A stretch of DNA of 64,000 bases from Decorospora gaudefroyi (taxonomy: Eukaryota; Ascomycota; Dothideomycetes; Pleosporales; Pleosporaceae): the NCBI GenBank assembly GCA_010015605.1, contig ML975291.1, positions 105,674 to 169,673 of the forward strand, written 5' to 3'. The notes below the pieces were generated by a model. That model saw only the letters and a list, made by a program, of their open reading frames with translations. It was not told the DNA's origin and did not search any database. Each line of letters starts with the position of its first letter. The first letter of the stretch is position 1. Shown here in pieces: positions 57,286 through 64,000 of this stretch. The position numbers and the translations under genes are program-made.

Positions 57286-59549
57286 TCACCACATCTTGTC
57301 AGGGTCAACAAGGTCAAGTGGATCGTCATCACTGACCGGGATATCATGGGGAGAAGATGGACCTTCGAAACTCCGTCCCGGTCTGCGTGCGCTCGCTATA
57401 GCCTGGGTGTAAGATGCGCCCCCTGCAACTTTGGATTGATCCAGGCCGCTGCGGGACGTTTTTGTACCACTGAAGATCCTTGGGAAGATGAGGTCGGAGG
57501 ATGCGTTGTTCTCCAAAGATGCGTGAGTCACCGACTGCTGACCCAATGCGTTGCTCTTTGGGATATCCTCGTCGTACCCATCCTCACCCAATTCCTCGGC
57601 ATATCCATGAAAAGTCGACCAAGGTCGTGCGGAGGCTGCTGGATCTTGTGTGACGTTACGCACATAAGAACCAAATCGGGGGCCTGCAGTATTGATCGGT
57701 ACTGAGCTGACTGAGCTGACAGCGGCAGAGAATGGTAGGTATCTTGACGATGTAGTATTATCCGAATCTTTTGCTATCATCTGTAGGCTGCCGTGTGCAT
57801 TATCGTGTAACATTTGCGAACAGGAGCTGCCATCGCTCCCGAACACAAACGCCTGCCAATTCTTCTCGTCCTCATCCAAGATTCGCTTTCCAATATCGGC
57901 TGACCCATCTCGGTGAATAAGGTACTCTTCGTTGGGACGCGTCGATCTGGGTCGCTTGACTCCCCGCTTCAAGGAAGGCAAAGAGGCGGAGATTGAGGAC
58001 GGGCTAATGTGGCTTTGATCACCCTGAGTGGCATGTTGTGACCAGTTCGTAACAGCTTCATTATTGTTTTGCATTGTGGGGTTATCATGCAACATGCCGT
58101 TTCTGGACAGTACGTCTGTCTCAGAGCGGCTCGAACCACCATCAGAGATAGCGAAATGCTTCCTCCAGGGTTCAGGATCGACGATCTCCAGTACAGCCGA
58201 AGCCTCCTCGATAACGGATTGCTCCCTATCGTTGCTGATCTGATGCATATGTGCTATTCCGGACGCTCGTGCGGACGTTGGTTCACGAGGCTGCATTTCA
58301 CCGATGACACGGTCTCCCGACACGATGCGACTACGGCCACCTGCAGAAGAATTGAAGTCACCGAAGACAAGCCGTAAAGCGCGGTCATGTCCGTGAAGGC
58401 GGTGCGTAAGTAGGAACCCAGGCGGAGAACTCTCGCATGACTGGTGCTTTGCTGTTCCATCATGGACATGAAGCTCCGCTGGCTCATCGTCTGAGATACC
58501 TTGCTCGAAAGCGTCATGAGAGGGAACAGGCATATGAAGCTGAGCATCGTCGCGGCAGCGCTGGGGGCTCTCACCGGTTGGTGGCGCATGAGGGGCAGCG
58601 CTAGTTGGCGTGTATGCACTTATTGTCGCACTCAGCTGTGGGTTGACAAGTGGTGCAAAGTATGTCTCCCCCGCCTGTGGTTGTGTAGCTGGCCCTTCCT
58701 GATCGAAGAGCATAGGCTCCGAGGAAGCATGGGATTGGGTATATTCGTTCGGCTGAGCAGAGCAAGTGTTCGTCAATGCATCTGTGCCTATCCGGATCCG
58801 GATGTCTTCGACGACGTTGCGTGTGGCGCCACGTTCGGAGGCTCCGGTAAACCTTTCGTCTGCCCGGCGTAGGTGCGGCCTGAGTACGGTGTCATTCTTC
58901 TGCTTCAGCGTAGCTGCATGTTTTCCTGTTATCCTCCTGCGTTTGCCGATTTTATCTTTATCCTTGCTCGACAGGAACCGCAGACTGACCGGTTTAGATG
59001 GATCAATGCCTATCCAATCCTGTTGTGTGAGGAGCCTCTTTCTGTTTGCCTCAAGCAGCCGCGTTTCTGCGCTCACGTCTATCGCCTGACATTCTTCGCC
59101 GCGCAGCTCTGCCCTGTTGTCAGTCTCTCTACATCTCACCAGCGTGAGGTTGGCAGAATCTTGTCGAGTCTACCTTCTTTCGCATGCTTTTGCTTGCTTG
59201 GTTGGGAAGGAGGGAACTGTGCGAAATGGGTTGGAGACGATTCATGTGTCGATAGTTCATCGTATCCTATGTCAGACCTCCTATTGTCTGGCGACGGTTT
59301 ACGCCGTCTTCTCGCACCACTACGCTTGGCCGGATGGCCTACGTGTCGGACTGAACCTGAGCCGAACGACGCTCTCATGGCGCCAAAGTCTTCATTGTCA
59401 CGTAGATAGCTCGGACGAAACGGAGGGCCGGGTGAGTTAGTGGTATTCTGAAGGTGCGTTCGTGCTTTGGCGAAGTACGCTCTCTGCTGCTGCAGTACAC
59501 CTGTGTTGGCTTTCTTGGTGCGCTGCAGGGAACCGCCCGTCCAGTTCAT
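57286..59549 (-). CDS. large Ser-rich uncharacterised ascomycete protein
   Basis: Minus strand, modelled as exons 59549-59174 and 59108-57286 (732 aa). The N-terminus MNWTGGSLQRTKKAN, the segment LLEANRKRLLTQQDWIGID and the nearby KDKIGKRRRI resemble a conserved start found in many filamentous-ascomycete hypotheticals. The remaining ~550 residues are disordered, rich in Ser, Asp, His and Pro, with basic patches (RGVKRPRSTRP) and acidic ones (SDDDPLDLVDPD at the very end), which suggests a nuclear protein with interaction motifs. The junction is uncertain. Acceptors at 59115 and 59109 are six bases apart, and only the second keeps frame with donor 59173; another donor (GTGAGA, about 59139) would need a different acceptor. 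The function is unknown. Confidence 0.65.
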
Positions 59550-61746
59550 CGTAGCGACGCGTTGAGCTAACTTTGGAGATGAGTTAGATGGATGGGGAAG
59601 GCACGCAGAACGGCGGTTTGGAAGAAGCGGGCCGTGTTCGCTCCGGCTGGTTTCTGTATGTTTGTGCCTGCCTGCTGAAGGTGAGGAGCTCCTTCCCCAT
59701 CCGTTCGCCCAGCTAGGTACCGCTACCGTACCATCCTCTCACCCCCGACCCCGACCACCGCGCCCCGTCAAACATCGCAACACAACAGCCGCTCCTCGCG
59801 CTCTGCACCACACATCTACCTGATACCTCTCTCTCTTCGTTGGTTCGGACGCCTGAACATCCTGCGTGACTCATTCTCGGATATGGCGTGCCGACAACAT
59901 ATTGACCGCAGATGAAATGGGCCCACTCTGCTTGATGGATATGCACCTCCTTCTCTTCCCTCCGCAAAAAAAGAGTGGAGCATTGCAGATGAGCCGAGTC
60001 CCTGCGACGGAAAACCCGTGGGCGCTGAAAATCCTTAACATGTATGGTAAAGGGAACGGAGACAGGGACCTGAGCCTCAAGCCTCGGCTAGGATATGCGC
60101 ATCGCGTCGCTTCAACAAAGTCCGACGCATTATTCGGGAAAGACGTGCGAATTCTTTGATGAGATGCCTACGACTGAGATGGACGTTCTTCGTATGCCTC
60201 GGGATGGCGCGGGGTTGAAGAAGCGTGCACGTGGAAGAGTTGGACGTGGTGAGCGAGATCCTTGTCGTCGCAACTGCAACCAACGAAGCTCTTCCCCCAC
60301 TCTATGCTCCCCGTCCCTCGAAAACACCCGGAATTCCTGTACTAAGTTAGAACGTTCCTTATAGCGCTCTTGGCGGCATTCTCATGTCATTAATCGTTCT
60401 TTCCGGTCATGATTCGGCTCTTGAACGGGTCCACGGCATCTGAATGCGCCCATGGCGCAGCACATGACTGGTCGCTGACCGCCGTCCTGCAGGCTAACAT
60501 GGAGCGATTCCGCATGTTAATTGTACACAGTATACCTCAGTCTCTCCTCATCCAAGGACTGCAGTCGTTGTCGTCGTTGCGAGGACTGAAAGGAGGAAAC
60601 TACAGTTCTTCTGGCGGCTGGCACACCTGATGTTCCCTCCTACTTTCGCACTCCGAACAGGTCTATGAGAAGGGTTACAGCGTGTATTCTGTAGGAGTAG
60701 ATGCATCAGCATTTGCGGTGTATCTTCATGTACAGTTACGTCAAGCGGCAGAGTCTGCGACGAGTGTTGTGGGTACCTTTTTCTTTGATGATCCACTCCA
60801 TGTAAGCTGGGGGATATAGCTCTATGCAGGCGCCGACGCACTCATACGAGGGTACATTGGTGGTTGCAGGCGACATGTGAAAGGCAGCGATAAGGATCCT
60901 ATTGTATCGCAGATGACGAGATGTACTGTTGCTCCTTTGCTCTTTTCACGATTGACCGGCGAACATGTACCATTCTGACAGTTGTTTCGCTTATTAAACA
61001 ACCTAGGCACGTTGAATGTATACCGCCGAGCAAACCTAGTGTTGAGCCTCAACTTGCCTCGGGACTTAGCGGCGAGAACGCGTACCGGTTCATTCTCGCC
61101 GGAGGAGAGGAGGGACTGTCGATCCATACTCTGTAGAACTTCGCATCACCTCTTCTGTAACGTTGCCCCTGAGGCCCTAACGACGTTCATTTGTGGGCGC
61201 CGCCAGCCGATGCAGAGCGCGGCATGGAGGCGCGGTAGCGAGACGCGGGCTAATCATCAATGACATCATCGCGCAGAAGTACCTCAAAACTCTGCAACGC
61301 CGTTCCACAGCAACAATCCCAAGCGCGGCCGTCTACCACATGGCGCGCATGGGACGGCAATAGGAAAACCCGACCGGCGACCATAGCTTGAGGCGCGCAG
61401 AGGACCCTGGGCCGGGATACCCACTTCTGCTGCAACAGCACCGTCCTGCTTATCGAATGGGCATCGAGAAACATGCCACAATCTCTGGCCACATGTCGAG
61501 CGTGCACCGTGTACCGCTATCGAAGTCCAGCAGCGAAAGCCGTGTGCGTGCTTGCACTTGTTCTCAATCTGACCGAGTGACGCCATCGATCCACGCCATG
61601 CTATCCAGCAGTAGCCGCGCTGATAAGGTTTTCGCTCAGGGTCCGGCGAATCGACGTCGGTGTGGAGAGGAGCCCGCCGCTACAGTTGCAGCGATGTCAT
61701 GGATGCTGTAGGGGTATACAAGAGAGCACTCTCTCTGTCTTCCTCG
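59550..61746. other. intergenic spacer
   Basis: About 2.2 kb without a supported gene. Short frames at 59866, 60095 and 61388 lack domains, splice logic and leader sequence. Confidence 0.45.
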
Positions 61747-62005
61747 TATATAAATCTCCGCCTGCACAAACCAACCAATTCTCTCTATACCCACCTCCAC
61801 ATACCTTTAGTACCCACCTACCCACTATTCCCTCCGCTTCTTTTGAGGGGTTGCCTGGAGTATCAACCTATCTGTCGGGCTCTACTAGATATAAAAGCTA
61901 CCAGTTCCTGCCTTCCAACCCTCTCACCTCACCCCAACAATCGAACAATAGCAATCACCTGCTATTCACTTCGTCTCTCGAATCACTCATCATCCTACCT
62001 TCACC
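61747..62005 (+). promoter_or_regulatory. promoter and leader of the HAD hydrolase gene
   Basis: TATATAAA at 61747-61754 and TATAAAA at 61890-61896, each followed by pyrimidine/CA-rich sequence leading to ATG 62006. The spacing from the second box to the ATG (about 110 bases) is typical of fungal Pol II promoters; the first may serve an upstream start site. Confidence 0.6.
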
Positions 62006-63402
62006 ATGTCGGCACCCTCACTCGCAGTCCCGACAGCGGGTAGTCGTTTCGTACGACGCCTGTCATCTACCGAAGCCACCCGTGAGAATATGAAAATGGG
62101 CCCCACAGTCGTCGTTCCCCCACAGCACCTCATGGCCCCTTCCAAGGGTTCAGAGATCGCCACCGGTTTTGAGAGTGCGAGACATCACCTTGAAACTGTC
62201 GGCACTCCTGGTTCGCCCGGCTACACACCTCCTGAAACCTCAGTCACAGACAAGTATGCCTTCGCGTTCGGTAAGTCGATCTACATCGGATTTATTCGCT
62301 CGACAATCACTAACCCTGCTTAGATATCGACGGCGTCCTTATCCGAGGCGGCCGACCTATTCCGGAAGCTATTGAGGCCATGAAGATGCTGAACGGCGAG
62401 AACGAGTATGGCATCCAGGTACCTTACATCTTCGTCACAAATGGCGGAGGTAAGACAGAAGCGGAGCGCTGCGTGCAGCTCAGCAAGCAGTTAGAGTTAG
62501 AGGTATCACCTGGCCAGTTCATCTGTGGACACACTCCCATGCGGGAGATGGCTGAGAAGTACAACACCGTTCTCGTTGTTGGCGGTGAGGGCGAGAAGTG
62601 CCGCATCGTCGCTGAAGGTTATGGGTTCAAAGATGTGTAAGTCTGATTCTCATATGGCTTGCACATGCAGAGACTAATCTTTTCCAGTGTCACACCTGGA
62701 GACATCATCAAAGACAACCGGGATACCACCCCCTTCCGCAACCTGACGGAAGATGAGTACAAGAACTCAAGAGCCCGCAACTTTGGCGAAGTCGAGATCG
62801 AAGCCATCTTCGTGTTCGCTGACTCTCGCGACTGGGCCTCAGACCAGCAAATCATCCTCGATCTCTTAATGTCAAAGAATGGTCGCCTTGGCACAAGGTC
62901 CGAAAATTACGACGAAGGCCCACCAGTCTTCTTCTCGCATAATGACGTCGTCTGGAGTGCTTCCCATGACCTGACACGTATCGGTATGGGCGCTCTCCGC
63001 GTCTCTCTCGAAGCCATGTACAAGGCCGTTACTGGCCGAGATCTTGAGACGACCGCCTTCGGCAAGCCCCAAATCGGCACATTCGAGTTCGCCACTCGCC
63101 TGCTTAAGACGTGGCGCAAAGATACCCATGGCATCAACTCCTCACCTTCCACAGTCTACTTCGTTGGAGACACCCCGGAATCCGATATCCGTGGCACCAA
63201 TGAGTACAACGAGCACACCGACGACGCGAACTGGTATTCCATCCTTGTGAGGACTGGTGTCTTCCAAGAAGGCACCAAGCCACGCTTCCAACCCAAGGCT
63301 ACCGTCGACACCGTGCTCGATGCCGTTAAGCACGGCATGGAGCGCGAGTACAAGAAAGCTCTCAAGGAGAGCATGATTCAGACTGGTGTCATTGAGGAGT
63401 AG
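62006..63402 (+). CDS. HAD-superfamily hydrolase, CECR5/YKR070W type
   Basis: Three exons: 62006-62270, 62324-62636 and 62688-63402. Introns of 53 and 51 bp have GTAAGT donors and TAG/CAG acceptors. The product is 430 aa. The N-terminus (GSRFVRRLSSTEATREN) resembles a mitochondrial targeting signal, which agrees with the location of the yeast relative. HAD motif I is FDIDGVLIRGGRPIPEA. Motif II is probably VPYIFVTNGGGKTE, Lys/Gly motifs follow at AFGKPQIGTFEFA, and motif IV is VYFVGDTPESDIRGTN. These fit a class II-capped, Mg2+-dependent aspartyl-phosphatase of the TIGR01456 group (animal CECR5/HDHD5, yeast YKR070W). The natural substrate is not established. The start is backed by two TATA boxes and a clean leader. 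Confidence 0.92.
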
Positions 63403-64000
63403 ACACGAGCGTTTACCTTTCCTTCTCTAACATTATTCTTTGCTTTCATTTGGCATAGCTTTGGCGCATGGGTATTACCTCACTTGATATATCTTTTTTT
63501 GGATTAGAACAAGGCGCGAGTCGCCTTCAACGAACGACAAACTCTAGCGCAGAGAATGTTTACGATACCAGACCGGGGCTCAGATAAGACCCGTCACTCA
63601 AAAATGGAAACCAGTTTTCCTATAAAATCTTGCACATGCACTTCATTTCATTCACAGTGCTAATTATCAGCCTGCACATCAAGGGACACCTTTCAGCCTA
63701 AATAAAATACCACCCTAAAATCGACCACTCACCGTGCAGCGATACAAACGTGTCCATCTGGATCCAGTTTTTTTTTCGATTTCCAACGCACCGGCGGCAA
63801 TCCCCGAAATGTAATGTCGATCTCATCATTAGTAACAAGGTAAAGCTCGGCACTTTTTCGCCACTCGCTTCCCCCTTCCCCTTCCACCAAGGTGCCAGGA
63901 GAAAAATTTCACGATAAGCTTTGTCTGTACTTTACATCTGTTGGGAATCGAGCCACCGTACGTAGCCAAGCAGATAGCCGATCACGTGATCACATGGTCT
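63403..64000. other. 3' flank to window end
   Basis: Downstream sequence of the hydrolase gene with an AATAAA near 63700 and a T9 run near 63770. No coding region seen before the window ends. Confidence 0.5.

Overview
The window is nuclear DNA of a filamentous ascomycete, most likely a dothideomycete (Pleosporales or close). The evidence is short introns of 42-145 bases with GTAAGT/GTATGT donors, CTAAC/CTGAC branch points and CAG/TAG acceptors. Single-copy housekeeping genes with ascomycete architecture sit on both strands, separated by long gene-poor spacers. No bacterial-style operons, CRISPR arrays, rRNA, convincing tRNA or intact transposons were seen. Species-level assignment is not possible by eye. 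All exon structures below were derived by hand from reading frames and splice signals; none rests on transcript data. Layout. 0-6.8 kb: the 3' end of a coiled-coil protein, an EamA/DMT-type transporter, a PTPA-family PP2A activator and a glutathione peroxidase. 7.3-17.8 kb: a C2H2 zinc-finger protein, a small hydrophilic protein behind a TATA/STRE-like promoter, the ER SNARE Use1, an Smr-domain protein ending in a CaaX box, and a lineage-specific hypothetical protein. 18.8-26.4 kb: a secreted GH31 alpha-glucosidase and a large hybrid histidine kinase. The kinase has an N-myristoylation motif but carries an in-frame TAG where its family has a conserved tryptophan. 26.8-37 kb: two uncharacterised proteins around a 4-kb repeat-bearing spacer, then the divergent pair ARP2 / RPL5. 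37.8-46.2 kb: the Mhp1-like leucine-rich protein and the NMD helicase UPF1, converging on each other. 51.3-54.6 kb: a delta-type PI-phospholipase C. 57.3-63.4 kb: a Ser-rich hypothetical protein and a CECR5-like HAD hydrolase behind a double-TATA, pyrimidine-rich promoter. Most genes are unrelated housekeeping functions: actin nucleation, translation, mRNA decay, vesicle fusion, phosphatase control, peroxide defence and phosphoinositide signalling. I see no biosynthetic cluster. The parts most worth a second look are the interrupted histidine kinase, the predicted farnesylated Smr protein, the possible dual-start peroxidase, and a 9-bp TACTCCGTA/TACGGAGTA motif that recurs only between genes.
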